DNA from: Paenibacillaceae bacterium
GTDB taxonomy: Bacteria > Bacillota > Bacilli > Paenibacillales > Paenibacillaceae
Direction of reading: 5' to 3'
NCBI GenBank assembly: GCA_900766135.1
Contig: CAAFUF010000039.1
Location: 62,001-126,000 of the forward strand
DNA length: 64,000 bases
Part shown: positions 51,532-60,741 of the stretch, in pieces
How positions within the stretch are numbered: the stretch's first letter is position 1
How the letters are laid out: each line of letters begins with the position of its first letter
Program-made: the position numbers and the translations under genes
The notes under the pieces: generated by a model
What the model saw: the letters and a program-made list of their open reading frames with translations, nothing else
Databases searched by the model: none
What the model was told of the DNA's origin: nothing

Positions 51532-52374
51532 ATGGAGGCAGGTACGCAGCAACATCCAAAAAAGAACATGCCGGTGGGAAAGTGGATTTCCACGGCCATC
51601 GTCGTCCTCGTCGTGCTTATTGTCGGATCTAACAGCTATGCGCAAGTGGAATACGGTCATGTCGGCTTGTACAAGACGTTCGGGAAGTTGAATAACAATA
51701 TTTTATCCCCGGGCATGCATCTTAAAATTCCGTTCATTCAAACCGTCATTCAAGTGAATACGCAGGTCACCAAAACGGAAACGGATACGACCGCTTCTTC
51801 CAAGGACCTGCAGCCGGTATCCACGCATGTCGCCGTCAACTATTCGGTGAACAAGGATTCGGCTTATAATCTGATGAACAATATCGGCGGCAATTACGAT
51901 ACGGTCATCATTAACCCGGCCGTGCAGGAGATCGTCAAAGAAGTGACGGCTCGTTACCAAGCCGAGGATTTGATCGCCAAACGCGACGTTGTTGCCGGGG
52001 AGATCAGCGAGCACTTAACTTCCCGCTTGGCAAAATACGACTTAATCGTTAACGAAATTAATATCGTCAATTTCAAGTTCTCCGACGCGTTTAACCAGTC
52101 GATCGAAGCGAAGCAGGTCGCTCAGCAGCAAGCGTTGAAAGCGAGCAACGACCTGAAACGGATCCAGATTGAAGCGCAGCAGAAGATCGCCCAGGCGGAA
52201 GCCGAAGCCGAATCGCTGAAGCTGAAGAAGCAGGAAGTTACGCCGGAACTGGTGCAGTTGAAGCAGATCGAGGTACAGGAGAAGGCGCTGGAAAAATGGG
52301 ACGGCAAGCTCCCGCAAGTGACGGGGGGCGCTACGCCTTTCATCGACATCCAGTCGCTGACCAGTCAGCGCTAA
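51532..52374 (+). CDS. Prohibitin/SPFH-domain membrane protein
   Basis: 280 residues from ATG 51532 after AAGGAGAGGG. One N-terminal helix (about 17-36), then the Band 7/SPFH domain (VEYGHVGLYKTFGKLNNNIL onward), and an Ala/Glu/Lys-rich coiled coil (about 185-245). Prohibitin-like proteins scaffold membrane microdomains or protect membrane proteins. It has its own terminator and no obvious partner gene. Confidence 0.88.
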   Translation: MEAGTQQHPKKNMPVGKWISTAIVVLVVLIVGSNSYAQVEYGHVGLYKTFGKLNNNILSPGMHLKIPFIQTVIQVNTQVTKTETDTTASSKDLQPVSTHVAVNYSVNKDSAYNLMNNIGGNYDTVIINPAVQEIVKEVTARYQAEDLIAKRDVVAGEISEHLTSRLAKYDLIVNEINIVNFKFSDAFNQSIEAKQVAQQQALKASNDLKRIQIEAQQKIAQAEAEAESLKLKKQEVTPELVQLKQIEVQEKALEKWDGKLPQVTGGATPFIDIQSLTSQR

Positions 52375-52396
52375 TCCAATTGAATTTAAGCCGATC

Positions 52397-52422
52397 AAGC
52401 CGCCTACACGGGCGGCTTTTTC
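52397..52422 (+). terminator. Terminator after the SPFH gene
   Basis: AAGCCGCC-TACACG-GGCGGCTT followed by T5. Confidence 0.85.
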
Positions 52423-52537
52423 AGGATTGCGGACGGCCTCGAGCATGTCCCCGAGCTTTGTCGGAATCCGGGATTATGGTAAAATGGCGGTATGCTGTTT
52501 AGAGAGTAGAACATAATGCGGATAGGGGAGCTGTCTG

Positions 52538-53284
52538 TTGTTGAAATACAAACTGTTGGCGCTCGATATGGATGGTACGCTGCTTAATGATGAACATCAA
52601 ATTACGCCGGAGACGGAACGCTGGATTCGCAAGGCGGCGGCCGCCGGGGTGCATGTCTGCTTGTCGACGGGACGCGGGTATCAGGAGGCGGTTCCGTACG
52701 GGGATCAATTAGGCCTGGGAACGCCGATGATCACCGTAAACGGGAGCGAGGTTTGGAAGTCGCCGCATGAGCTGTACCGTCGGGTGCTGCTTGAACGATC
52801 TTTCGTTTCGCGGATGTACGACATTTCCCGGGAAAAGAAGGTCTGGTTTTGGGCCTACGCCGTCGAGGGCAGCTATAACGAAACGAATTGGAAAACGGAA
52901 TTATTGGAACGAAATCAATGGATGAAGTTTGGATATTTTACCGAGGACGACGAGGTGAGGGGAGAAATTTTGCGGCAGTTGCAGGAGATGGGCGGCCTTG
53001 AAATTACGAACTCGTCCCCGCACAATCTGGAAATCAATCCGAAAGGAATCAGCAAAGCCAGCGGGATCGACACGGTTTGCGGGCTGCTGGGGCTAAAGAT
53101 GTCCGAGGTCGTGGCGATCGGGGACAGCTTAAACGACTTGGCGGCAATCGAAGCCGCGGGGCTTGGCGTGGCGATGGGGAACGCCCAGGAGGCCGTGAAG
53201 GTGAAGGCTGATGTCGTGACCGCGTCGAATAATGAGGATGGAATTGCCTGGATCATTCGGGATTATATTTTGACGGGGGAGTGA
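52538..53284 (+). CDS. Cof-type HAD-family hydrolase
   Basis: 248 residues from TTG 52538 (a second TTG follows directly) behind GGGGAG. The nucleophile and acid Asp10/Asp12 are in LDMDGTLLND, the Lys is in NPKGISKASG, and the metal site is GDSLNDLAAI. The C2B-type cap lies in the middle. It dephosphorylates small phosphosugars or cofactors; the substrate is unknown. The DUF456 gene begins 4 bp after its stop. Confidence 0.9.
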   Translation: MLKYKLLALDMDGTLLNDEHQITPETERWIRKAAAAGVHVCLSTGRGYQEAVPYGDQLGLGTPMITVNGSEVWKSPHELYRRVLLERSFVSRMYDISREKKVWFWAYAVEGSYNETNWKTELLERNQWMKFGYFTEDDEVRGEILRQLQEMGGLEITNSSPHNLEINPKGISKASGIDTVCGLLGLKMSEVVAIGDSLNDLAAIEAAGLGVAMGNAQEAVKVKADVVTASNNEDGIAWIIRDYILTGE

Positions 53285-53288
53285 GAAG

Positions 53289-53780
53289 ATGGTGCTGACC
53301 GTGCTGGGTTGGATTCTGGTGATCGCCCTGTTTGCCGTGGGGATGGCCGGAGCCGTGTATCCCGTATTGCCTGGGGTGCTGGCCGTTTATTTTGCCTTTT
53401 TCGTATACGGGTGGTTTTTCTCGTTTGAATCGTTTGGCCCGTTCTTCTGGATCCTGCAAACGCTGATCGTCGTCGTTTTGATGGTGGCGGATTATGCGGT
53501 CGGAGCCTGGGGAGTCAAGAAATTCGGCGGCAGCAAGCTTTCGGTATGGCTCAGCACGATCGGCATTATCGTTGGCCCGTTCGTGATTCCGGCTTTCGGC
53601 CTGGTGCTGGGTCCGCTGCTTGGCGCGATGATCGGGGAATTGATCAAGGGCGAATCGCTGTCCAAGTCGTTTAAAGTGGGCGTCGGCTCGGTCGTCGGCT
53701 TGTTTAGCAGCATGGTTGTCAAAGTGATTTTGCAACTGGTCATGATCATCGCATTTATTATTTGGATCGTTGCTTTTTAA
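53289..53780 (+). CDS. DUF456 family membrane protein
   Basis: 163 residues with four or five helices. Glycine-rich loops (GMAGAVYPVLPGVL, PAFGLVLGPLLGAMIGELIK) are typical of DUF456, a widespread bacterial membrane family without assigned function. It probably shares a transcript with the HAD phosphatase upstream. Confidence 0.8.
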   Translation: MVLTVLGWILVIALFAVGMAGAVYPVLPGVLAVYFAFFVYGWFFSFESFGPFFWILQTLIVVVLMVADYAVGAWGVKKFGGSKLSVWLSTIGIIVGPFVIPAFGLVLGPLLGAMIGELIKGESLSKSFKVGVGSVVGLFSSMVVKVILQLVMIIAFIIWIVAF

Positions 53781-53831
53781 CCTATATCTTACCTAGCACT
53801 CATCAGGATTGCGTGAAAGAAGGAATCGGTT

Positions 53832-55460
53832 TTGTCCAAGAAGGAATCGTTTATCAAAGGCACGTTAATATTAGCGGGGGCCGCGCTAATCGCGAGGGTG
53901 CTCGGCTTATTCCAGCGGGTTCCGCTGGAGCACATCCTCGGAGATATCGGGAACGCGTCCTATTCGCAAGCGAATGCAGCTTATTTCATGCTGTTAACTT
54001 TAGCGACGGCAGGCATTCCGAGTACGCTGAGTAAAATGGTGTCGGAGCGGCATGCGCTGAACCGGCCGGAGGAAGCGCGTCGCGTCTATCAAGCGGCGCT
54101 TTTGTTTGCGGGCGCGGCAGGCGTGGTGATGTTCGCGCTGCTGTTTGTTCTCGCGCCTTATTATGCCAAGGCTTCCGGCGTTCCGGAATCGGTGGTCGCC
54201 ATTCGGGCCCTGGCCCCGGCTCTGCTGCTGTTTCCGCTGATCGCCATTATCCGCGGTTATCTGCAAGGCCGGAACATTATGATCGCGGGAGGAGTTTCGC
54301 AGGTCATCGAGCAAATCGTGCGGGTGGCCACCGGCATTATTTTGGCATTCGTGCTGTTTAACTGGGGGTACTCGGGAGAGCAGATCGCGGCGGGCGCAAC
54401 CTTTGGTGCGGTACTTGGCGGCGTGGCGGCATTGATCGTCATGCTGGTTTACAGCATGAAATTGCAGCGGAAGGACCAGACCGAGGGGCAAGGAAAATCG
54501 CGCGGCGAGTCCGATCGGCTGCCGTTCAAGCGGATTTATGCGGAAATCTTCAAGCTGTCGATTCCGATCGTGCTGACCGCGCTGGCGGTGCCTGCCGTCA
54601 ACTTCATCGATAACTCGATCCTGAAGCCATTGCTGACCGGGCAGATCGGCTCGGGACAAGCTACGTATATTCTCGGTATTCTCGGGAACCGCGCCCAGAT
54701 GATCGCCGGCATTCCGCCGATACTGGCGATTGCGCTGAGCCAATCACTGGTGCCGATCATCTCCGCCGCTTATGCGCGAAAAGACCAGGAGCATCTGCAG
54801 CGTCAGGTGACCTTGGCGATGCGGGTTGCGGTGCTGAGCGGGATGCCGATCATCCTTGCGCTGGGCACGGCGGCTTATTCCGTGAACGGGCTGTTGTTCA
54901 GCACCCGTGACGGCAGCAGCATCGTGGCTTTGCTGACGTTCGCGACGATTTTTCAGATCACGATGATGACCAGCAATTCGATTCTGCTAGGGGTAGGTAA
55001 AGCCAACTTGTCAATGGTGCACGTGGCGATCGGGATTCTTGTGAAGCTGGCGGCCAGCTATGTGCTCGCGCAGTTTTGGGGGATTTATGGCATTATTATC
55101 GCCACCGGGCTTTGTTTCCTCGTCATTACGCTGCTGAATGTGCGGGCGATGAAGCAAATCGTGCCGTTCTCGTTGATGGGAAGCCGCTGGGGCGGGTTCC
55201 TGGCGACGGTCGTTGCGTTGTCCGGTGTCGGCTACGGCTTGAACCAGGCCGGAATCCAAATGGTGGATCTGATGCCGGCGCGCGTCGCTTTCTTCCTGAC
55301 TTGCTGCATCGTTGGCGTGGCGGTCGTCGCGTTGTATCCGGTGCTGCTCATCCTGCTTCGCGTCGTCCGGAAGGACGAGCTGGCCGGTTACCCGGCGCCG
55401 CTGCGCAAAGTGCTGTCTCCGCTGATGCGATTGCAGCGCGGAGGGCGGCAGGCAGGGTAA
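53832..55460 (+). CDS. SpoVB/YtgP-type oligosaccharide flippase (MOP superfamily)
   Basis: 542 residues from TTG 53832, behind GAAGGAAT. About 14 helices; the N-terminus SFIKGTLILAGAALIARVLG and GDIGNASYSQANAAYFMLLT are the SpoVB/YtgP signature. Family members flip lipid II or other lipid-linked sugars; YtgP/Amj-type proteins serve vegetative wall synthesis and SpoVB serves the spore cortex. Which role applies here is not clear from sequence. Confidence 0.87.
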   Translation: MSKKESFIKGTLILAGAALIARVLGLFQRVPLEHILGDIGNASYSQANAAYFMLLTLATAGIPSTLSKMVSERHALNRPEEARRVYQAALLFAGAAGVVMFALLFVLAPYYAKASGVPESVVAIRALAPALLLFPLIAIIRGYLQGRNIMIAGGVSQVIEQIVRVATGIILAFVLFNWGYSGEQIAAGATFGAVLGGVAALIVMLVYSMKLQRKDQTEGQGKSRGESDRLPFKRIYAEIFKLSIPIVLTALAVPAVNFIDNSILKPLLTGQIGSGQATYILGILGNRAQMIAGIPPILAIALSQSLVPIISAAYARKDQEHLQRQVTLAMRVAVLSGMPIILALGTAAYSVNGLLFSTRDGSSIVALLTFATIFQITMMTSNSILLGVGKANLSMVHVAIGILVKLAASYVLAQFWGIYGIIIATGLCFLVITLLNVRAMKQIVPFSLMGSRWGGFLATVVALSGVGYGLNQAGIQMVDLMPARVAFFLTCCIVGVAVVALYPVLLILLRVVRKDELAGYPAPLRKVLSPLMRLQRGGRQAG

Positions 55461-55494
55461 CGATTAGCCCACCTGTCTGTGGCCTAACGGTTTG

Positions 55495-55790
55495 CCGCTC
55501 TTTGCACGATTATCCCTCTGGATCAGGGAAGTAGATATTGTGAGGGGATGTGCTCCCGACTTGTGGATTAAGGTTCGCCGCTCTTTACACGATTATCCCT
55601 TTCGATCAGGGAGGTAGAAGTGGCGAGGGGGTTCCCGACCCGTGGTCTAACGTTTACCGCCCTTTGGATGATTATCCCTTTGGATCAGGGAAGTAGATAT
55701 TGTGAGAGGATGTGCTCCCGACTTGTGGACTTTGGTTTGCCGCTCTTTGCACGATTATCCCTTTGGTTCAGGAAAGTAGAAGTGTCCAGT
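55495..55790. repeat. Intergenic tandem repeat, four units of about 80 bp
   Basis: Units begin with CCGCTCTTTGCACGATTATC or close variants at 55495, 55578, 55657 and 55740 (periods 83, 79 and 83). Each contains a TCCCT-(T/C)TGGATC-AGGGA hairpin and, mostly, TGCTCCCGACTTGTGG. Units differ by substitutions and small indels, so this is an old array. The interval 55461-55889 has no supported gene. Confidence 0.85.
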
Positions 55791-55889
55791 TGCAAGAGAG
55801 GGTTCCCTATAGTTTGTTGTCCTGTTACCTGATCATACGGGATAATGGTGCAAAATAAGCTGGACAAGGAGGCGCTCCCGAGATCAGGG

Positions 55890-57188
55890 TTAGCGCTCCT
55901 CCACCGCATCGTGCACCAATGCGGTCTCGAGGATGCCGTTCCGGTGCGACCGGCTGATGTCGCACCGGAACGGCGCCTTCGGCGCGCTGATGCCGTCCAG
56001 CGCGCGGGTGTCCTTGAGCCAATCCTCCCGGGAGATTGGCTCATAGGCGGTGTCGCCCCAAGCGCTTAGCAGTTTGGGGCTGTAGAGACGCTGGCCCGGC
56101 GGCAGCGTCTCCTGCTCCAGAAGCTCTGACCCCTGCACCTTGGCGGTCAGAGCTTCTTCCAAATTGGCCGTGAACAGCTCCGGCCAATAATCCGCCCGCG
56201 AGCCGCTGTGCGGCACGCTCGCGGCGAACCGCTCCGCGCCGCTCCGCACGGCGCGGTAGCCCATCAGCATCGCGTACAGGCTTTTGCCTAACGCGATGCG
56301 GGCCGGCAGGCTGCCGAAGTCGGAGACGGTGCGCCCCGCCAGGCGGCGCACCTCACCCCCGGCAGCCCCGTCCCCCTCCGCCTGTTCGCTCAGCGGGAAC
56401 ACCACCTGGTTTAATCCGGCCAGGCTGAACAGGCGAAAGTTCATTTTTCCCGTGACATGTTTCTGGAAGTAGGGATGGCGCACCACGCGTTTTTCGATAT
56501 AATTCTGCTCGTTGATGATCAGGCCGACGGTAAGCAAGGCGCTGCCGCGGTCGATCCAAAACCGTTCCCAGAACGGCCGCATAAAGCGGGAGACCTGAAA
56601 ATACGGCAGCAGATGGAATCGGCTGGCCCCAAGCTCCCGGCTCTTTACATACAACCTTAGCTGCGGGTAGGCGTCCTGGAAAATCAAAGCGTTGCTGCGT
56701 TCCAGAAACCGATAGGTAAGCCGCTTCTCCTCGGCGTCGATGACATCGGCCATTCGGCTGCTGTGCAGGTCCGTCATGTTCCAGCCGGCATTTCGCGAGA
56801 CCATATGCGCGAGAAACGCCCAATGCAGCTCCGGGTAAGCCTGATAGCAGGCAAGATAAGCCGCGGTCCGGCTGATGTTGTTGGCCCCGGCCAACCGCGT
56901 CTCCTCGGCGATGGCTTCGACCAGCCGCAAATCCTCGGCGCTGTACTCTTCCCCTGGCGATGCCGGTCTGGAGGGCGAGGTGCGCCGCAACTGCTCTTCG
57001 ATATCGGTGATGACCGTGCGCGCAGCCGCTTCGTTCCAGCCCAAAGATACCGTCTCTTTCCGCATTCGGGAAGAATCGGAGAACGAGGCGGTTTTGCTTC
57101 TTAACATGGTTGAAAATGCGGCGGGCAAGCGATACATCAATCTCCGCAGTTGGATCGCCTTCCCCTTGGCCTGACGGGGGTCACCCAT
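55890..57188 (-). CDS. DUF2515 family protein
   Basis: 432 residues, mostly helical, no signal or membrane helix. NNISRTAAYLACYQAYPELH and WAFLAHMVSRNAGWNMTDL are characteristic of the DUF2515 family (Bacillus YppC). The ATG at 57188 is preceded by GGGAGGGCG. The first 70 residues are basic and variable. The function is unknown. It is convergent with the tandem repeat region and divergent from the thioredoxin-like gene. Confidence 0.8.
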   Translation of the reverse strand: MGDPRQAKGKAIQLRRLMYRLPAAFSTMLRSKTASFSDSSRMRKETVSLGWNEAAARTVITDIEEQLRRTSPSRPASPGEEYSAEDLRLVEAIAEETRLAGANNISRTAAYLACYQAYPELHWAFLAHMVSRNAGWNMTDLHSSRMADVIDAEEKRLTYRFLERSNALIFQDAYPQLRLYVKSRELGASRFHLLPYFQVSRFMRPFWERFWIDRGSALLTVGLIINEQNYIEKRVVRHPYFQKHVTGKMNFRLFSLAGLNQVVFPLSEQAEGDGAAGGEVRRLAGRTVSDFGSLPARIALGKSLYAMLMGYRAVRSGAERFAASVPHSGSRADYWPELFTANLEEALTAKVQGSELLEQETLPPGQRLYSPKLLSAWGDTAYEPISREDWLKDTRALDGISAPKAPFRCDISRSHRNGILETALVHDAVEER

Positions 57189-57354
57189 GGGGGTACGCCC
57201 TCCCTTCTGTCCGAGCAGCGTTCAAGGCTTGCCGGGCACCGAATATTTAGCGGCCGACAAGGCATAATACTTTATCAGTATGTCCGGAATATTTGACTTC
57301 CACTCCCGGTTTTGGTTGACTAGAAGTACCTTAAAGGAAAGGAAGGATTGCCGC

Positions 57355-57723
57355 ATGAAAAAAATAACGTCCCCTACGGAATTTCAAGTCAGCATTCAAT
57401 CCAGCAACCTGATCGTGGCCGTGTTCAAGGCCGACTGGTGCGGGGATTGCAAATTCATAGATCCGTTTATGCCTGACGTCGAGGAGAAGTATGCAGGCCG
57501 GTTGACGCTGATCGAAGTCGATGTCGACCAGGTCGGCGATGTCAGCCAGGAGCAGAACATTCTGGGCATCCCGAGCTTCGTCGCCTATACCGACGGCCGC
57601 GAGCTGGTCCGGTTCGTGAACAAATTGCGCAAATCCCGCGAGGAAATCGAGAATTTCCTGAACAAGGCGTTGGACGTGTATCATACGCTGCATGACACGC
57701 CGGAAACTCGGGACACGCTGTAA
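57355..57723 (+). CDS. Thioredoxin-like protein
   Basis: 122 residues from ATG 57355, behind AAAGGAAAGGAAGG. The thioredoxin fold has the active site Cys29-Gly-Asp-Cys32 (KADWCGDCKF) and cis-Pro in GIPSFVAY. CGDC differs from the canonical CGPC, so it may be a reductase of altered potential or a specialised thiol protein. It is a single gene with a very strong terminator. Confidence 0.9.
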   Translation: MKKITSPTEFQVSIQSSNLIVAVFKADWCGDCKFIDPFMPDVEEKYAGRLTLIEVDVDQVGDVSQEQNILGIPSFVAYTDGRELVRFVNKLRKSREEIENFLNKALDVYHTLHDTPETRDTL

Positions 57724-57741
57724 AACGCCATTATATTCCTC

Positions 57742-57782
57742 ACACCGCCGCAAGGGCTTCCCTTGCGGCGGTGTCTATTTTT
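57742..57782 (+). terminator. Terminator after the thioredoxin-like gene
   Basis: ACACCGCCGCAAGGG pairs with CCCTTGCGGCGGTGT around a CTT loop, followed by a T run. Confidence 0.9.
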
Positions 57783-57860
57783 CAACATTTTCTATGAAAG
57801 AGGTTGCTTCATCGGTTATAATGAAAGGGATTTATCGATTAACTTAAAGGTGTGAACCGT

Positions 57861-58829
57861 TTGAATACGAAATATTTGAAATGGCTCAGTTACGCTTCCT
57901 GCTTCGTCATGTTCCTGGCCACGCTGGGGGGCAGCGTCGTAACCAAAACCGAATCGGGACTGGGCTGCGGCAATGATTGGCCGCTTTGTCACGGAAAATT
58001 TGTACCCGCTCATACGCTCGCTTCCATGATCGAATACTCCCACCGTGCCGTCAGCGGGGCGGCCGGATTATTTTCTTTGGCGGCATTTGTCGCCTTTTGG
58101 TTGTACCGGAAGAATCGCAAAGACCTGCAGCTGTACTCCCTGCTGGCCTTGATCTTCGTCATGGTGCAAGCCGTCATGGGGGCGATGGCGGTGATCTATC
58201 CTACTTCGTCCGCCGTTATGGCGCTGCATTTCGGGTTTTCGTTGATCGCCTTCGCCAGCTCGATCATGCTGGTGCTGGGCGTCCGCCAGGAAGAACGCGG
58301 ACAAGCCGGCACGGCATCCCAAGCCCATGCCCCGGCGGCCCGGGTCTCTAAAGCGTTCCGCAACCTGACCTGGCTGGCTACCGGCTACACGTATATCGTC
58401 GTTTATATCGGCGCTTATGTCAGCCATACGGATTCGGCCGGCGGGTGCACCGGCTGGCCGTTATGCAACGGGCAGCTCGTTCCCGGATTGTCCGGGGGAG
58501 AAGGCATCGCCTTCACCCACCGGGTTGCGGCCGCCCTGCTGCTGGTCGTGATCGCGACGGTTGGCCATTTCGCCTTCCGCAAGCATCCCGGGCTGCCGGA
58601 AATCCGCAAGCTGGGCGTTGCCGCAACGCTGCTGGTGGTCATTCAGGTGTTTACCGGGGCGACCATCGTGCTGACGTTAAACAACTACCACGTGTATCTG
58701 TTTGCCTCGCTGGCGCACATTGTCGTGTTGGCTGCTTTATTCGGGGTCCTCTGCTACCTTAGCGTCCGGACCTGGCAACTGAGCCGAACGGCCGAGGTAC
58801 AGGCGCCGCCGGCCGGCAAGGCGGTTTAA
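57861..58829 (+). CDS. ctaA: Heme A synthase
   Basis: 322 residues from TTG 57861, about 9 bp after AAAGGTG; a GTG at 57852 overlaps that site. Eight helices in two four-helix halves. Heme ligands are in EYSHRAVSG and FTHRVAAALL, with further conserved His in ALHFGFSL and SLAHIVVL. The external Cys pairs are GCGNDWPLC and GCTGWPLC. It oxidises heme O to heme A, completing the pathway begun by ctaB at 33.8 kb. Confidence 0.95.
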   Translation: MNTKYLKWLSYASCFVMFLATLGGSVVTKTESGLGCGNDWPLCHGKFVPAHTLASMIEYSHRAVSGAAGLFSLAAFVAFWLYRKNRKDLQLYSLLALIFVMVQAVMGAMAVIYPTSSAVMALHFGFSLIAFASSIMLVLGVRQEERGQAGTASQAHAPAARVSKAFRNLTWLATGYTYIVVYIGAYVSHTDSAGGCTGWPLCNGQLVPGLSGGEGIAFTHRVAAALLLVVIATVGHFAFRKHPGLPEIRKLGVAATLLVVIQVFTGATIVLTLNNYHVYLFASLAHIVVLAALFGVLCYLSVRTWQLSRTAEVQAPPAGKAV

Positions 58830-58960
58830 CAACGCGATTGTCATGAATCTGTAGAATGACGGGCGCTCAGGCGGCTGCCAAGGTAAGGTATACTTTTCTC
58901 TATAAGCGAACGTACCGAGACGACTGGGCGACAACCCTGTCCCATAGGAGGATCAACGAG

Positions 58961-60727
58961 ATGACTTACAAGAACCTGCGGCAATGGATCGATGCGCTGC
59001 AAAAAGAAAACGACCTGGCCATCATCGACGTGCCCGTCGACCCTTACCTGGAGTTGGCCGAAATTCACCGGCGGGTCATTGATGACGGCGGCCCGGCTTT
59101 GCTGTTTACCAATGTCAAAGGAACTCCGTTCCCGGTAGCAACGAACCTGTTCGGAACGCCTCGCCGGGTGGAAATGGCCTTTGGTCCCCGTCCCGAAATG
59201 CTTGCTAACCAACTGGTCGAGGCCATACATAAACTGCTGCCGCCGACACCCAAAGCGATTTGGAACGAACGCGGACTGATCCGCGACGTATTAAAGGTGG
59301 GCATGAAAACCGTATCTAAAAACGAAGCCCCGATACTCGAGGTCTGCCGGACGGAATCGCCGCTGAAGGATCTGCCGAAAGTGACGAGCTGGCAGAAGGA
59401 CGGCGGCCCCTTTATTACGCTGCCTCTTGTGTATACGGAGAATCCGCTTCAGCCGAAGGAAAATAACCTGGGCATGTACCGGATCCAATTGTATGATGAT
59501 CAGACGACCGGCGTGCACTGGCAAATCCAGAAAGGCGGCGGCTTCCATTATCATGAAGCCGAGAAACGCAGCGAGCCGCTGCCGGTTTCCGTGTTCCTGG
59601 GCGGGCCGCCGGCCATGGTCGCTTCGGCGATTTCGCCGGTACCCGAGCATTTGTCCGAGCTGCTCGTAGCTTCGTTTATCCTGGGCGAGAAGCTGCCGAT
59701 GGCGGAGAACCCGCTGGGCGGCCACCGGATTCCGGCCGAGTCGGAATTCGCCATCTCCGGCCTGGTGCCGCCGCATGAACGACGTCTTGAAGGTCCGTTC
59801 GGCGACCATTTCGGATATTATTCCCTGCAGCATGAATTCCCGGTGCTGCACGTCAACCATATGTGGCATCGCAAGGATGCCATCTATCCGGCAACGATCG
59901 TTGGCAAGCCGCGCCAGGAGGATTATTACTTGGGCGATTTCCTCCAAAAGCTGCTGTCGCCGGCGTTTCCGATCGTGATGCCGAATGTGCGCTCCCTTTG
60001 GACGTATGCGGAGAGCGGGTTCCATGCGCTCAGCTCAGCCGTGGTTCGCGAGAGTTACTCCCGCGAAGCGCTCGTGTCGGCATTCCGGATCTTGGGGGAA
60101 GGGCAGCTTTCGCTGACCAAATTCCTCATGCTGACGGACAAGCTGATCGATCTGGCGGATTTTCGCTTGCTGCTCAAGACGGTGCTGGAGCGTTTCGATC
60201 CGCGCACGGATCTGTTTATTCTCAACAACACGTCGCATGACACGTTGGATTATACCGGCCATAAACTGAACCACGGCAGCAAGGCGATTCTGATCGGCGT
60301 TGGCGACCCCGTGCGCGAGTTGCCTCGTGCGTACGAGGAAGGCGAAATCGCCGAAATCGGTTCTATCCAAGTTTTTCATGACGGATGTCTTGTCGTTTCC
60401 GGTGCATCCTATGAGGACGAGCCGGAGCTTGCCGGACGGCTGCTTGGCCGGTTGCGCGAGCGCGGAACCGCATGGCCGCTCGTGGTGCTGGTGGATAACG
60501 CGGAGGCGGCTGCCCATGATCAGACGGCCTTCCTGTGGACGGTGTTTACGCGGTTTAATCCGGCAAGCGACATTTACGCCGCAACCGAGGTACGCCAGCA
60601 TCATCTGGCTTACGGACTGCCGCTGGTCATCGATGCCCGCATGAAGCCGGGTTATCCGGATGAGCTGTTCCCGCAAGAGGACATCGTGTCCTTGGTGGAT
60701 CAGCGTTGGAAATCCTACTTTCTGTGA
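58961..60727 (+). CDS. UbiD-family decarboxylase
   Basis: 588 residues from ATG 58961, behind ATAGGAGG; the open frame upstream is not supported. UbiD fold with SEFAISGLVPPHERRLEGPF (Glu- and Arg-containing prenyl-FMN/catalytic region) and GDHFGYYSL. It is a reversible (de)carboxylase needing prenylated FMN from a UbiX partner, which is not in the window. The substrate could be an aromatic acid; involvement in quinone synthesis is only a possibility. Confidence 0.88.
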   Translation: MTYKNLRQWIDALQKENDLAIIDVPVDPYLELAEIHRRVIDDGGPALLFTNVKGTPFPVATNLFGTPRRVEMAFGPRPEMLANQLVEAIHKLLPPTPKAIWNERGLIRDVLKVGMKTVSKNEAPILEVCRTESPLKDLPKVTSWQKDGGPFITLPLVYTENPLQPKENNLGMYRIQLYDDQTTGVHWQIQKGGGFHYHEAEKRSEPLPVSVFLGGPPAMVASAISPVPEHLSELLVASFILGEKLPMAENPLGGHRIPAESEFAISGLVPPHERRLEGPFGDHFGYYSLQHEFPVLHVNHMWHRKDAIYPATIVGKPRQEDYYLGDFLQKLLSPAFPIVMPNVRSLWTYAESGFHALSSAVVRESYSREALVSAFRILGEGQLSLTKFLMLTDKLIDLADFRLLLKTVLERFDPRTDLFILNNTSHDTLDYTGHKLNHGSKAILIGVGDPVRELPRAYEEGEIAEIGSIQVFHDGCLVVSGASYEDEPELAGRLLGRLRERGTAWPLVVLVDNAEAAAHDQTAFLWTVFTRFNPASDIYAATEVRQHHLAYGLPLVIDARMKPGYPDELFPQEDIVSLVDQRWKSYFL

Positions 60728-60741
60728 AACGGGGAATGCCT

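Noticed and set aside
55461..55889. Small frames across the second tandem repeat
   Set aside because: They differ between units, are interrupted by indels and have no initiation signals.
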